Shown piece by piece: positions 1 through 12,055 of a DNA stretch of 64,000 nt; position 1 is the stretch's first letter; every line of letters starts with the position of its first letter. The notes under the pieces were generated by a model. It worked only from the letters and a program-made list of their open reading frames with translations. It ran no database searches and was not told the origin of the DNA. Position numbers and translations under genes: made by a program. This DNA comes from Eudorina sp. 2006-703-Eu-15 (lineage: Eukaryota > Chlorophyta > Chlorophyceae > Chlamydomonadales > Volvocaceae): positions 109,784 to 173,783 of the forward strand of contig BDSI01000189.1 in NCBI GenBank assembly GCA_003117195.1. Reading direction: 5' to 3'.

Positions 1-79
1 TCTGCGTTCGACGAGCGAAATCGAGTGTTATGCCGACCAGCCTGCCCGCCCGCGTGCCGGCCGCTCGACGTGTGTGCAG

Positions 80-1714
80 GAAGAGGAGGAGCAGCGCAAA
101 CTGGAGGCGGAGCGGCGAGCCAGGTGGGGGTCCGGGCACGCCTGGTTCGGACAGCGATGTCAAGCGGAGCCCGGCTTTTCCCGCTGCAGGGCTCCTGCTC
201 GGGCACCCCAGGCTGCCGGGCTGGGTGTGTCTGGGCTGTTTCTTTTTATGCCCCAGGCTGCACGCACAACCTCAAAGAGTCCGGGCAATCGGGTTGCAGC
301 AGTACACTCGTGGGCATATGCCCGTGGAATCACGCCCGTGGAATCACGCCCGTGGATTAAATTGCACCGGGACCCCGCGACGGGTTGCAGCACCGGACGT
401 TTCGAGCAATGCCTGTTTGCCTTCGCTGGGCACTTCTTGCTCTGTCGTTCAGGAGTGGCCGCGCGGCCTCGTCGGCCAGGTTTGCTTGCGCCAGCCCCCA
501 TCCAGCCAACCTTGCCAGTCGCCGCGTCGGGGTACTCCATGAGGTGCCGCCTGTGCACGGTCCGCGCAGCTCCCTCCATGAATGGACTCCTGACCCCCCT
601 AACGTGTGCGTCTGATACTAGGGAGGAGGCGGAAGCGGAGGCGGCCCGCCTGGCAGACGCGGCGGCGGCGGTGGAGCGGCGGCGCCAGGCGGCCCGCGCT
701 GCGCTGCCGCCCGAGCCACCCGCGGGGTCGGAGGGCAGCGCCGCCATCCGGCTGCGCCTCCCAGACGGCGCCAACACCGCGCGCTCCTTCCCCAAGGGAG
801 CTACGCTGCAGGTCGGGCAGGGACCAGGCTGGCGCGAGGCGAGGGGCCCAGGGCGCTGCGTTGCGTTTCACTACTGGCGTGTAGAAACATGACCTCGCGT
901 TCACAGCCTGTCCGGGCGTCTGGTGATTGGCGTCTGCTCGCTTTTACCCCAGTCGATACAGTCACGCAGGTCGCAGGTCGAAGTCACAGGGTCGGTAGGT
1001 CATATGCCTTTTTGCGCATCCCGACCGTCTTCGACCTGAAGGCGTGTGCGCTTGGCGAAGGAACCCGCGTGTGTGTGTGTGAGCGTCGGGTCTTGTTGCG
1101 TCGTAAAGCAATGGTTACGCGGCCACGGATTTTCCCGCCGGCATCCGACTGCATCCGACGTCTGGTGGCGCGCGGCACACCCCCGCAGGCCGTGTTCGAC
1201 TTCGTGGACTCGCTGGACGCGACGCCCTTCAGCCGCTACCACCTGGTCGCCAGCTACCCGCGCCGCGTCTTCCTCCGCGGGGCGCACGGGCCCGTCACGC
1301 TGCAGGAGCTGGGGCTGGTGCCGCAGGTGCGGATGCGACCACGAGGAGGCGCCGGGTGGGGTCCGGAGGCCGACCTGGGGTTCATCAACACCAAGCGCCG
1401 ATACGGTTGCTTGGCACATCCCGTTCATTGGCACTGCTGTGTTGGAAAACAGACGGTGGAATTCACGTGCAGGCAGAGCAAACAAGCAGATCCGTGCCAA
1501 CCAAAGATCCCCCATACGGCTACACGGGCAGCTGACGTGGATGGATGATGGGGGGGGCCGACGAGGGTGTGACTCTGCTGCTGCGAACTGCTGGCCTCCG
1601 TCCTGGCTATCGGCGAGGCTCCCAGACTGACCACGGTGACACGGAGTTGGTGCCCCGTCTTGTGGTTGGTCTTTCTGTGTGCAGGCCGCCCTCTTCGTAC
1701 AGCCAGATGAGTGA
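80..1714 (+). CDS. FAF2/UBXD8-type UBX-domain protein, C-terminal part (5' end outside window)
   Basis: UBX proteins of this type recruit the p97/CDC48 ATPase to ER or lipid-droplet substrates; the plant relative is PUX10. Visible exons 80-123, 622-811, 1189-1326 and 1685-1714 join in consistent phase (AG|G, then two phase-0 junctions) to give 133 residues and a TGA stop. Order: charged Glu/Arg/Ala coiled coil (QEEEEQRKLEAERR, then EEAEAEAARLADAA), linker ending LPPEPPAG, then the UBX fold with IRLRLPDG, VFDFVDSLD, YPRRVF, TLQELGL. The last exon ends PQ-AALFVQPDE, the usual FAF2-like terminus in which the chain stops just after the UBX strand. The UBA, hairpin membrane anchor and UAS domain expected upstream are not in the window. 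The acceptor before 80 (TGTGTGCAG) means bases 1-79 are probably intron. Seen: splice phases and motifs. Known: family role. Inferred: lipid-droplet or ER location. Confidence 0.88.
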
Positions 1715-4700
1715 GATTTCATCAGCCGCAGCATCCGCTGGTTGGGTGTTGAGGGGCGCCCAGCCTGCGGGGTGCCCATCTGCCGCCCGGGGGATGTGGG
1801 GGATGTGGGACACATCACTTGGCTTTGTTTCTGTGGTGAGATTTCAGCATTCCACCCCGCACAGGGGTGCACGCGCCAGGGGCTGATGTTGGGGCTGGAT
1901 GCCCTCGTTAAGTCCTGGATAGCCGCCAGCGTCCAACGCTGGCGTGCATTTTCGTGTTCAGACGACCAGACATATGATGTAGCCGATATGCGCACTGCGG
2001 CGCGTCCGGAGGCCACACAGGATGTGGGAGGGGGACACGGAGGCGGAGAGAAGCGCAACCGATGGTGCCACCATCATGGTGGTGCGGGGTTGTCGGCCGC
2101 GACCGGCCAGCGCCTTCTGGACCCGTGGTCACTGGTTATCATCATCCCGACACGGTTTCTCGCGGTGGTGTGGGCTGCGGCGATGTGGTTGCCATCAGAA
2201 AGAAACGCTGTGGGTGTGATGTTACCTAGCAGGAGCAGCTGGGTGGGGAGTTCCCGTGTAACTGCAAATCGTTGAGACCGAGGAACCTGAGGATGCAGAC
2301 TGGGCTTCCCCTTGACACTAACCTGAGGATGCAGACTGACATTAACTCGGCCACCTACAACATTAGCATTACTCGGGTTATGGAGCGAATGCACCTGGGC
2401 CCGATCGCGACGCAACGGCCGCGACCTTGGTCACTGTGCGTTAGTGACGCGATCTGACACGTCTGGGCCACCGGACTGCATGTCGAAGCGACAACTTCGT
2501 CGTGGTGGAATGTCGCTCCCGTCCTCATCCCAAGACGTTTTCAGGACCGGGCCTCCGCTGGGAAGGAGTTCGAAAGCAGCACAGCACAAAAACCGCGCAG
2601 TCAACAGCTCCGGTTGCAACACAGGCAACGCTGGGTATGCGCCTTGGCTCTCAAGTTCAAGACAATGCAATTGGTGCAACAGGTTCTCATTCTCGTCCGC
2701 AATCACACACCCGCACCCTTCCACATACCAAGCAGGAGATTTCACCAAAAGAAGCGGGGGTCCCACCCCCGCCATTTGAGGATGGTACCCTTCATCAGTG
2801 GCCAGGATCTGGAGCCGGTGCTGCAATCCAGCAGGCGGTACCTTCCGGTGGGTCATCGGGCCAGATAGTCACCACCAGCCGACCTCCCGGTCAGACCAGG
2901 CCACCTCCGCTCTCTTGCCCCGCCAATCACGTCCACTTCATGCCCGCCAACCATGCACCCGAAAGCACCGTACATTGGCGACACCCAGTACAACCACGAG
3001 CACCAACAAACGCTTACGACACGCATCGCCCACGCCACCGACTGCGAGCACCTGCATTCGAAGCACATATACACGCACACACTGAGAGAAATGCAGGCCT
3101 AGGGACACCTAAGTGAAAACGTTCCACGAGTGCGAACGACTGTAAACGCCGGCCAGCGGCACCGGCCCGACAGCGCCTAGCCAAGCGGTTTGTGGCGCAG
3201 CTCTGAACAGACTACACCGGCAAGCCCGACACATAGATACCCTTCGGGTGCGAGCGGAGGTTTCGTGCCCGATAGACGCATGATTCACGTGAGTTGCAAG
3301 GACGCCGTCTCACCAATCCTGCCAGCGGCGACGGTGGTCGAGATCCTGCACCGGACGACTCCCAGGCTCAAGTCGTCAGCAGTGTCGATGTCCTCCACTG
3401 CAACACGGCGCAACCCAGTGCTGCCGTGTATCCGTACCAGGGATCGGATTGCTCGGCGCAAAGCTGGGAGTGAGAGAGATGTAGACTTTTTCCATAGCCG
3501 CAGCTGCCGCACCCACCCACTTCTCGTGGTACGCAATCCGACATCCGACATCTCAGCACCGAGGTAGCCCATCCATCCTCACACAGCTCCTGCTCCTGCG
3601 CCCGCCAGCTCATCACGGGGCTCGGAACACCGCCACTTGCACTCCGCCCAGCCCAGCCCGTCCGGATGGCGCGCATACCCAACATACGCAATCCAGGGGC
3701 CGATGTCGACCGACGGCGGCTAGTCGCTCCTCCCGATCAGAGGTACGCAGTCGCCGCCCAGAGCTACCCTCGCATCCGGAAGTCCGCCTCCAGAAGCTCC
3801 ATGCGGATGCGGCCCCCGCGCTGCTGCCTCGGCTTCCACAGGAAACGCAACACGACAGCCCCACTCGTGCCGTGATGAACCCCCGACTGCACGTGTCCGT
3901 TCATCACCCAGGCGGCACGCCAAGGGTGGGTGCCCCATCACTTTCAAACCCAGGCAGGGGCAACCCGCAACAACAACAATCAACCAACGTTCACCAGCGC
4001 TGCCGTGTGCATACCCTGAGTCCCTCAGCCGTCATGACCTCCTCCCCGCACCCCGCAGAATCGCAGGCAGCAACCCGCACATTCGCCGCCAATGGGACTA
4101 CGCGGGCATCTCGACGGCTCGCGCTAGGGCAGTGCCGCCGAGCGAGGCCATACCCTCACTCACAGCACAGAAACCACCCGATCACTGCGCACCTCAGTCA
4201 GATGGACAACCACAACAGATGTGTGTGCGCGCGCAGACGCGCACATTCTCACGCATGTATGTGCGATGTTTCGGCCCCCCCCCGTCGTTCGTTGACTCTA
4301 CCTACCCTGCAGGGCCCCCGCATCCCCCTGGTCGCAGCAGCATGGGTCGATTCATCCATGCGAAAGGCTGGCAACACAGGCCCTGCAATGTCAGCCCCTC
4401 GCCCCATAATCTTCGTCCCCATTCCCGGCTCCCACGCAAGTGACTCGCCCACGGGGCGGATGGAACGCCCATCCATCCACCCGTCCGCCCGCGATTGTCG
4501 GCCCTCCCTTGCATGCCCCTTCCAGCAGCAAAAGCGCCTCTTTCGGTGACCGCGTAGACAAATGGGCAGTCGTCCCCGCACTGCACCATTGCTGGCGGTA
4601 CACAAGCGCTCGCCCATGCTCCTTTCCATGCCTGAGTTCGTTGAGCTCGTGGGGGCCGCGACAGGTTCCATACATCGTGCCCAATCTGTCCGTCGAAGGT

Positions 4701-4978
4701 TGGATGACCCATACTCACAGCTTATTCCCCTTGCTCCTTCCAGCGCGTGCTGCTGCGACCGGGTACCCCAGTGTTGGTGCATGATAGGATCTATGACCTG
4801 AACGTATCCGCCAGCGTCTTCGCAAGTCTGAGCGCGCTGCGGCCGGTCATCTGCTCTGAACCAAAGCAGCCCAGAAGAGGCAAAGGGGAAGAGGAGCGCC
4901 AGTCCACTCCAACGAAATCCATATCCGCAGCAGGCTGCACCCGCGCGAAAAAATGGGCGAAAGACCTTCGCAGATCCC
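1715..4978. other. Intergenic / UTR stretch between two convergent genes
   Basis: No exon with recognisable domain or good splice context was found. It should hold the 3'UTRs of the UBX gene (+) and of the first PEF gene (-). TGTAA occurs on + at 2257 and 3141. A short direct duplication of CCTGAGGATGCAGACTG lies near 2287 and 2324. Long open frames here are Pro/Arg/Ser-rich and look like GC-driven shadows. Confidence 0.5.
2257..2261 (+). terminator. TGTAA poly(A) signal candidate, UBX gene
   Basis: TGTAA, the green-algal nuclear polyadenylation signal, about 540 nt after the stop at 1714; first such pentamer downstream on the + strand. Confidence 0.45.
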
Positions 4979-5977
4979 TTACGCTACATGCGATGCCGCG
5001 TAGACCCATTGGTTGAAGTCCAGGCGAATCTGCCCCGTCCGCTGCGGGTCGAACGCCGTGAAGGTTCGCACGCAGCTTTGAAGGAAGAGGCACATCCGAA
5101 TGTATTCGTCCAGCGTCAGCGTGCCCGAGTTGTCGGGATCGTGCCGGGACATCATCGCACCCAAGACCGGCTCGTCCAGCTGGAAACCTGATGGTAATGG
5201 TGACAACAAGTCAGAGCAGGGTGGGTGGCGACCAAGGGTGTCCGCGTGTCAGCGCCTTTCGGAGGGGGGTTGCGGGAGCACCGACGGCACGATGTTGGGC
5301 ACGATAGTCCAGGCACCAGATAACAGAACGTGTAGGCCCAAACCCAACACAACAAAAGCCTGGCTACGGAACCCCGCCCAAACAGAGACACCCCGCGCCG
5401 ACCGAGCCAGGTGGTTCCACGGCAACCTACCCGCGTGCCTCAGCGCTTGCCGGACCTCGTGCACCTGCAGCGTCCTGCTGCGGTCCGTATCAAAGTAAGC
5501 AAAGCTGTTCTGGATATTGACAAGGAACTCATGCAACCGTTGAAACTCTTGTAAGCTTAACCGCCTTCGCCCCCGTGTGTCGAACGCTCTGCAGAAGCGG
5601 AGGGAATTACCATGAGCTATAAGTGACGCAACAGTGTACGCCCGAAGAAGCACTACAGGCCACCTTTCGCACCGTATCATTTGGTCGACATCGGAAACGC
5701 CGAAGTTAAGATTGCCGAGCTGCAAAGCGCGTCGCAGCTCGTTCACGTCCAACTCGCCACTTCTGTCACTGTCAATAGAAGCAAACCACTGCCATGCAAA
5801 TAGGGAACGGACAGTGCCGCGGAAAAGGAACAGTTAGGCAAAGCAGGCCAACGCTTCTTGAAGCACACCTCCAGCAAACCCAGTCTGACAGCCAAGAATA
5901 CCTCGTATCTAATGTATCAATGTTCCCTTAGCTCAATGTCAAGCAGTAGAGAGCCTCACCTGCTGTATGTTGGCCAT
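4979..5977 (-). CDS. Penta-EF-hand (PEF) calcium-binding protein 1
   Basis: PEF proteins (ALG-2, peflin, sorcin type) are small calcium sensors that dimerise through their fifth EF hand and bind membranes or partners when calcium rises. Exons in coding order: 5977-5960, 5788-5673, 5588-5431, 5187-4979 (TAA). EF1 loop DSDRSGELDVNE is canonical; EF2 DTRGRRRLSLQE is degenerate; EF3 DTDRSRTLQVHE has ligands but Arg for the loop Gly; EF4 DPDNSGTLTLDE is canonical; EF5 (DPQRTGQIRLDF) is the non-binding dimerisation hand, followed by NQWVYAASHVA. The start is the minimal one (ATG in MANIQQ). The frame stays open upstream (VWLDPYYTLGLA) to a TAG near 6022, which may instead be an acceptor, so an additional N-terminal exon is likely. 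The last two introns match those of the second PEF gene in position and phase. Confidence 0.85.
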
Positions 5978-6405
5978 GGCCAGCCCCAGCGTGTAATACG
6001 GATCCAACCAAACCGACTTCTAGATTATCGTTTATGGGGAGGAAGAAAGGTAGCAAACAAGTATCGGACACGCCAGGCTGCAACGCAGAACCATATCAAA
6101 CAGGCAAGGAAGCGGCACAAATTAACTGTACATTGTTAATGCATTGAGCATAGTGCAGGCAGAACTAAGGTGCCGAAAGCTTAACTCAAGTTTCCAAACG
6201 TTGTTTACGGTCTCCGACCGTACAACGTTTAGATTCTGTCAACATAGTGTAACTTAACTTCTCGTGCTCAAGGCTTAGAAGCAACCCAGTTTACAATGCG
6301 TTCTCAGCGCAACCCCAGCCGACCTTATGTCGTAGAAAGGGCTGAGTTCACACGAAGTCAAGCGAAAGCCACCTGCAACTTGTTCATGTCAAGGCTCTCA
6401 GGCTT

Positions 6406-6417
6406 GCTTATATAAGC
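6406..6417 (-). promoter_or_regulatory. Palindromic TATA-like element upstream of PEF1
   Basis: GCTTATATAAGC is a perfect 12-bp palindrome containing TATATAA, in an AT-richer patch about 430 nt upstream of the minimal PEF1 start. It could be the TATA box of that gene. Being palindromic it gives no direction by itself. Confidence 0.3.
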
Positions 6418-6717
6418 TATCAAGTTGCCGACCAAGAGCTACTGCAATCTGCACGCAATAAAATGTCGGACTGTCGAGCTGTCAATTGTAACGACCGGGC
6501 ACCTGGGCCCCAAAACAAAATGTGCAAATGGTTGCAACTTTCAACATATTGAAGTTGACAAGCCCTAATTTGGACCCGGCGTGTGTGTTTTGTCGTTGAA
6601 CCGCGTGTCGCCGAGCGGTATTATTTCCCCAATGATTTGAGACCACGTTACGGTGGTCTGGGAACTCAGCCGGTGTCTGCGTGGGCGACCTAATTTCGTG
6701 GGTGCCTGACTGCTGGA

Positions 6718-6807
6718 ACCGGAGCCCTGAGCCTCCGGCATAATGGCGGCTCATTTGTCCATGCAGACAAATGAGCCGCCATCATGCCGGAGGCTCAGGG
6801 CTCCGGT
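6718..6807. repeat. Inverted repeat, 42-nt arms, 6-nt loop
   Basis: Left arm 6718-6759 is the reverse complement of right arm 6766-6807 with one difference; loop CATGCA. The differing pair is A/C on the + strand but U/G, a wobble, in a minus-strand transcript. The 11-mer GTCCATGCAGA occurs at the loop and, with one base different at its start, again just after the right arm. The structure fits either a small foldback element or a long-stem small-RNA precursor. Confidence 0.85.
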
Positions 6808-9365
6808 CCATGCAGAAACCACGCAATATGTGCCGTAGGCATCCATGAATCTTCTTAGGGGCTGCTGGGGGAACTCGAGGGGATGGTGGAAGCCAAGCCT
6901 ACCAAGGTTACAGAATTTTGGATTTTGGAATCACCACGCACGAAGCATTTTGCGGCACGTTGGAATAGCGTCAACGCCCTTATATCGCGATTGGCAGCAG
7001 GCGCAGGCGAACTTCTCGTTCTGTTCCGACCACAGGCAGATGGAGCGTGATGTTCCCACAAACGATACCCACACACCCGACCTGCATTGCTACCCATTGC
7101 TGTTGGCCAGGATACCTCCCGCGGGGCCCTGTCATGTCCCGTCGACAAGCAAGATCTTGCCGTACATCCAGCAATCGGGATGAAGAGCGGGGCCAGCTCC
7201 AAACCCTTCCCTATCTGACTGGTTCGCAGCTGCCTTCCAGCGCCCATAAAGCGCCTGCCCCGGCCTACGTGATGCGGGCTGGACCCGCCTACCTGACCCA
7301 CGGGTATGGCCAAAGCGCATTTGGCCAATGAATGTGACTCACGGCGCGCGCTTGCCGTGGGTTGGGAAAGTGGCAGGGGAGTGCGGGTGCGGTAGGTAGC
7401 TCTATTATGGGGTTCGTGTGGCTTCCCTGCGCTGTCCCACGCTGTTACCGCCCGGTCCAGTCACCCGCATGCCGTCAGGGCAACCCCCCAATCAGTTCAA
7501 AACATCCTCATCCAAACAGAGGATGTCACCATCAGCCTCCCTGCCAAAAGCTCTTATCACCCTCCACCGCCCGCTGCACCTTCCAACTGCGCGTCCCGCA
7601 AACCCGGTCGTTGGAACCGACATCACGTCGCACTTTGCCAAAAAGTTGAGGATCTCTTTCAGAATTTTTACAGGATATTGAAGCCTGAATGATTCCGATG
7701 AATTCATCTGAGCGGTCGACACCTCAGCGGGCAAGTTCAAACAGATGCCGTGCACGGCGTCTCCATATTTCTATTTTCCTTGGTAGTTGTCCCATACACG
7801 CGCAAGGGGGTTAGTTCATCAACCAGATGACATCAGCTTATTCATCGGTGAGGCAGAACGCGCCACTCGTCCGCACCCCAAGCGTACCGAACCGAGGTTT
7901 GCCCCCAGGCTGCAGCCCACAACTAGGTTGAGCAATTCAAACAACAACCAAACCATGAGTACAGCAACCAACTAACCATCGACGATGCAGCAAAGAGCGC
8001 CCAACAAACAACGAACCCAGCAATCCGCCGTTCCCCCGCCAACGGATTCATGTCCACCCTCGGGGCCGCAGAGAGCAGCGCCGCGCAGCTAGCCGCCCGG
8101 GGGCACGCCACCACACGCGCGAAGGCCACAGATGCGGAACAGTGAGGAGGAACTCGCCCACACAGACCGACCACGGCCGCACTGGAGAGGCCCATGCTCA
8201 GGCATGCTCGGGGCGCACACCTCGTTCACGACGACGCGCGGCGGTCACCGGCGAGTGGGTCCTCACTGAGTCAGAACAACGCCTTTCGGCCGCTGGGACA
8301 CGACCCCGCTTCCCAAGCACAGCCTTCCAAGGACGGCCCCGCGGGCCACTGCCTCCCGACCAGCAGCGGCCATGAAACCCGGGCCCGTTACGGTTTGCCT
8401 TCATGCAATGCTGATTTGAATGACAACGATCGCCAGAGGCATCGCACGGTTGCACGTGCTTGTGCATCGGTCCCTGCTATGTTCCTCAGCCATCACTGCA
8501 TGTCATGACCGGTAGTTTGTTAGTTAGTTAGCACATGCATGGGTTGCACCAATCATCCGGGCCGCCAATCATCTTAAGAGGCGAAATCGACCGAACAAGT
8601 TTCTGATGCCCTGTTTCTGATGACATGCACGTCAATCAAAAAACACGGAACCGTCCTCTGGGGCGCCAGCCTTATTCCGTGTCGCACAAGCCGCCCATGA
8701 TCCACATCCGATCTGGTTCCTGGACGACCGACCCTTTCGTGAAACCGCGTAACCTTGCCTTACTGCACCAGACGGCATCCACATCTCACAAGTGGGCGTG
8801 GCGGATCCAAATCTGCTCCACCATCACTAATAGAAAGACGTTGTATGTACACGGATGTGGCTGTACTCCGTCGCAACACCTTCAGACTCCACCACAAGGG
8901 GCGTTGAGGCCCGCCAATCATACCAACCGTATCGCCTGCGAAGTGGCCCCAACTCAACCACACACACACACACATACGGCTCAGTTATCAATTACACACA
9001 CACACGCATTGGTGCTTGGTTTGGGTTGGGCGGGTCTTTTATATAAACACACTCGCAGGTCGGTCTGCTCTGGTCAGTGTCGTGCCAATTGCACTCACTC
9101 ACAGCATTGCGGCGGTGTGTGTCTGCGCGGCTCGGGCAGCGGACCCGCACCGGCTGGCAAAAACGACCAGATCAGCCCCGCTAAGCCTCAGGGAGCCTGT
9201 CGACAATCGCCAACCGACGCAGCTCTGGCGGCGGCTCACCATTCGTCTGCAGCCTTACTGATTATGTACTATAGGCGTACAGGATTAGGCAGGGTCAGTT
9301 GTTTGGTCGTCAGGCACTTTCCGGGCGCAGCTAGCTACGCCCCTTGCATGACACACATTCCTGCC

Positions 9366-9370
9366 TTACA
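9366..9370 (-). terminator. TGTAA poly(A) signal candidate, PEF2 gene
   Basis: TTACA on + (TGTAA on the coding strand), about 860 nt past the PEF2 stop; nearest such signal seen. Confidence 0.35.
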
Positions 9371-10225
9371 CCACACACACGTACCGTGTCCTTGTACAGT
9401 GTAATTGGGCAATTCGGTACAATGCCTCGCTGTACACACGCCCCGCCCAGTCAGTGCTCAGTGATGTATACATTTTCTACGATACCAGAGTAAGTACCAG
9501 TTTAACACACGCCGTGGTGCACAACTTCTAACATGCGCGGACGACACTTTGCCCAAGGCACGTGCCTATAACGACGGACTGGCTCCTCACATCGCGACCG
9601 ACCATCGCCCAGCCATAGCATTCCTGTCAACTCAAAACCAAAATCATCCCCGAGGTGAAGCAAGCTGTCATGTCGCAGCGGCAAACCTTTACCGGGCACG
9701 ACATAATTGTACCGTCATCCATAACGGGGCCCTGCGAAAACGGCGGCGGCGGCGGCAGTAGTGCATACATTCATATCAGCGTGCTGTGCTTCCACGCGAA
9801 GAGATCCCAACCGCCTGAAGTGTTTGGCAGTTTCTTAACCGGACTTTGCTTGGGAGTGCTGAAATGGGGAAGGGAAGTGGGAAAGAATACACCACAGGAA
9901 GTCCCACCCGTGTTCAACACGCGAAGCGACACACATGGTAAACGCGCCAGCCAAACCCATCGCTTTCCGCAGTACCCCAAGGCACAACCACCTATCGTAA
10001 CGTTTGCTCGACAGCGTGTGCGCTGGGCTGCCGAGGAGTCCTTGTTCAGCCGCTGTCCGTAGTTGCGCGAAGCAGCAAGGCTCTGTGACACCGTAAGCCG
10101 CTTTCAACTCCCAACGATTGCCACCGGCAGCAGCCATTGAACGTGGAAGGCACCACGACGCAGTGCCTCCCCGGACGTGTTCGCAGTCCATTCCCTTGAA
10201 ACCGGCTGGCATCGCCCCTGGGGCT

Positions 10226-11888
10226 TCAAGCTAGGTGCGCCGCCGAGTAGCAGAATTGGTTGAAGTTGAGCTGAACAGCGCCGCTGCTTGCCGTGTCGAA
10301 GCCCCTGAAGGCCCGCTCAGCAGTGCGCAGAAAGAGGCACATGTGCAGGAAGGTCTCCAACCCAAAGCTGCCCTTCACGTCCTTGTCGTACCGAAGGAGT
10401 ACCGACTGCATGGCGGTGCTTTCTAAACTGTACCCTGCGTGGATACACGCGGGGTAGCATTGTGAGGCACATACGACTTAGTGAACTGCTTACGAAACAA
10501 GGAAAGCCAAGAGAACACGCGCGGTTGCGGTGGGGGGATAATCACTCGAGACCGTCAGCCCGAGCTAACCCTGTGTGCGTTTACCATAGCTCAGGACCGC
10601 TGTTGCCCATGCACTGCCAGGAGTGTGTCCTAGTAAGCTGCAGCGGCCAGCAGTTCGTGCGATACAAATGCATGGGATGACTGCGGGCGCCCATCGGGGA
10701 TTGGGTTCGCGCATGTAGCCACACCTTGCCAAGGGCATCTGTCGGCAGGGCTGACCTGTGCGCCTTGTGATAACTCACCCATATGGGTCAGCGACTGCTG
10801 GACTTCCGCGGCGGACAGCTGACGGTTGCCGCGGGAGAAGCGGGCAAAGCAGCTTTGTACAGCGTCCAGAAAGCGGTGCAATTCCATGAACTCGTTAACA
10901 TCGAGTTTTTGGTTGCCCCTCGCGTCAAAGGCCCTGGCAGTTTCGGGGCGACGCGGAGGGAGTCGGAATGTCTCACACCCTTCCTTTCGGCAGAAGATTG
11001 CATTTTACAGCACAGATGTACAGAACACATCATGGCTGTGCAGAATTGCTGAGTAGGGAACGCAAGAGCCATGAAAAACAGGGAGCAAAAGGTAACGAAG
11101 TCCGTTACCATTGGCCTTGACTTTATCCACAATCTATATCTATTGCAGTATTTTATAACTTTGCGTAAATCCATACTCGCAACCCAACCCAATTCCTTTT
11201 GCGTGTCTCTGCCGCTGTGGTATCTCACACTTTGTCCAAGAGCAACGATTAAGCTTTAGAGCAGCGTATATCTCTAGGCGCTGCCGTCAGTACTATCATC
11301 GGGATACGCATTCGTCCTTTGAGCCCGTCGCGACCCACGGGCTACCTTCGGACAACACAAGGGAATAAGGCATGCTCTGAACCAGACAGTGGCTGTTATG
11401 CCTGCTATTAAACAGGACAGGCGGGGCCTGATTGGGGCAGTAGTTTTACCTCACGAAAAGATGCGCCTGGGCTAAGGAGTAATTCAATCCACCGATATCT
11501 AGCGCCTGCCTCAACTCCTTTGCATCAAGCAATCCAGATGAATCGAAGTCCACCGATTCAAACCAGAGGCGAGCTGTTAAGGGGTCGACTGACATTGATA
11601 GTCGACGTGAGTTCGTTGCCAGTAATCAGCATGCATAACAAGCTCAGGATAATTCAAAGCCAAATCTAAGCATTTCAACGGTGCGAAAGGATAGATAATA
11701 CTGGCGTTTGTGGCTGTGTGACAGACCTCAAGCCATCTTAAAACAAATTGATTATTTTACAGTATTCAATTTAATACAGCACATACTTAGTAGCCGTTAC
11801 TTTTCCCAAGTCGACCGGCCCAAGAGTTCCAGCGCCGGTTAGGTGGCCCGCACGGCAAGTCGTATGGCACCTGTAGCGCCGAAAACAT
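10226..11888 (-). CDS. Penta-EF-hand (PEF) protein 2, degenerate EF3/EF4
   Basis: Exons 11888-11801, 11573-11450, 10933-10779, 10434-10226 (TGA) join in phase to 191 residues, the same length as animal ALG-2. Start ATG 11888 is in MFSALQVPYDLPCG, followed by a Trp/Arg-containing segment before EF1. EF1 loop DFDSSGLLDAKE is canonical. EF2 (DARGNQKLDVNE) lacks the third-position acid. EF3 (SRGNRQLSAAE) has lost position 1. EF4 (DKDVKGSFGLET) has Lys at position 5 and Thr instead of Glu at position 12. EF5 is DTASSGAVQLNF, then NQFCYSAAHLA, nearly the same tail as PEF1. Introns before the AFD of EF2 and after the HMG of EF3 have the same phases as in PEF1, and the last exons are both 209 nt, so the two genes are tandem duplicates. 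Calcium binding is probably limited to EF1. Confidence 0.87.
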
Positions 11889-12055
11889 TGTCGGTTCCTC
11901 GGCCGTAACTGTAAGTAGATCTCTAGCTGCGTTCTCTGCGCAATAGACCAGCGCGATCGCTGCATTGGAAGGGCCGCTCGTCAATCGCGGCCAAGGGGGT
12001 GGAGACCAAGCAGCGATAAGTGTTGGCTATGCGATAGTTGGGTGGCTGGGTGAAC
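11889..12055. promoter_or_regulatory. 167-bp divergent promoter, PEF2 (-) / His-rich coiled-coil gene (+)
   Basis: Only 167 bp separate the two start codons, so both 5'UTRs and core promoters must share this interval or overlap. No clear TATA box was seen. Confidence 0.6.

Larger units (their letters stand above)
5978..10225. other. Intergenic stretch between the two PEF genes
   Basis: Contains the upstream region of PEF1 (AT-richer, 5978-6480), a long foldback (6718-6807), CA-rich microsatellite patches near 8958-9003, and probably the 3'UTR of PEF2 down to about 9366. No convincing coding exon was seen on either strand; open frames are short and without domain signal. Confidence 0.5.

Noticed and set aside
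1000..2058. 352-codon minus-strand open frame
   Set aside because: Overlaps well-supported UBX exons on the other strand and has no family signal.
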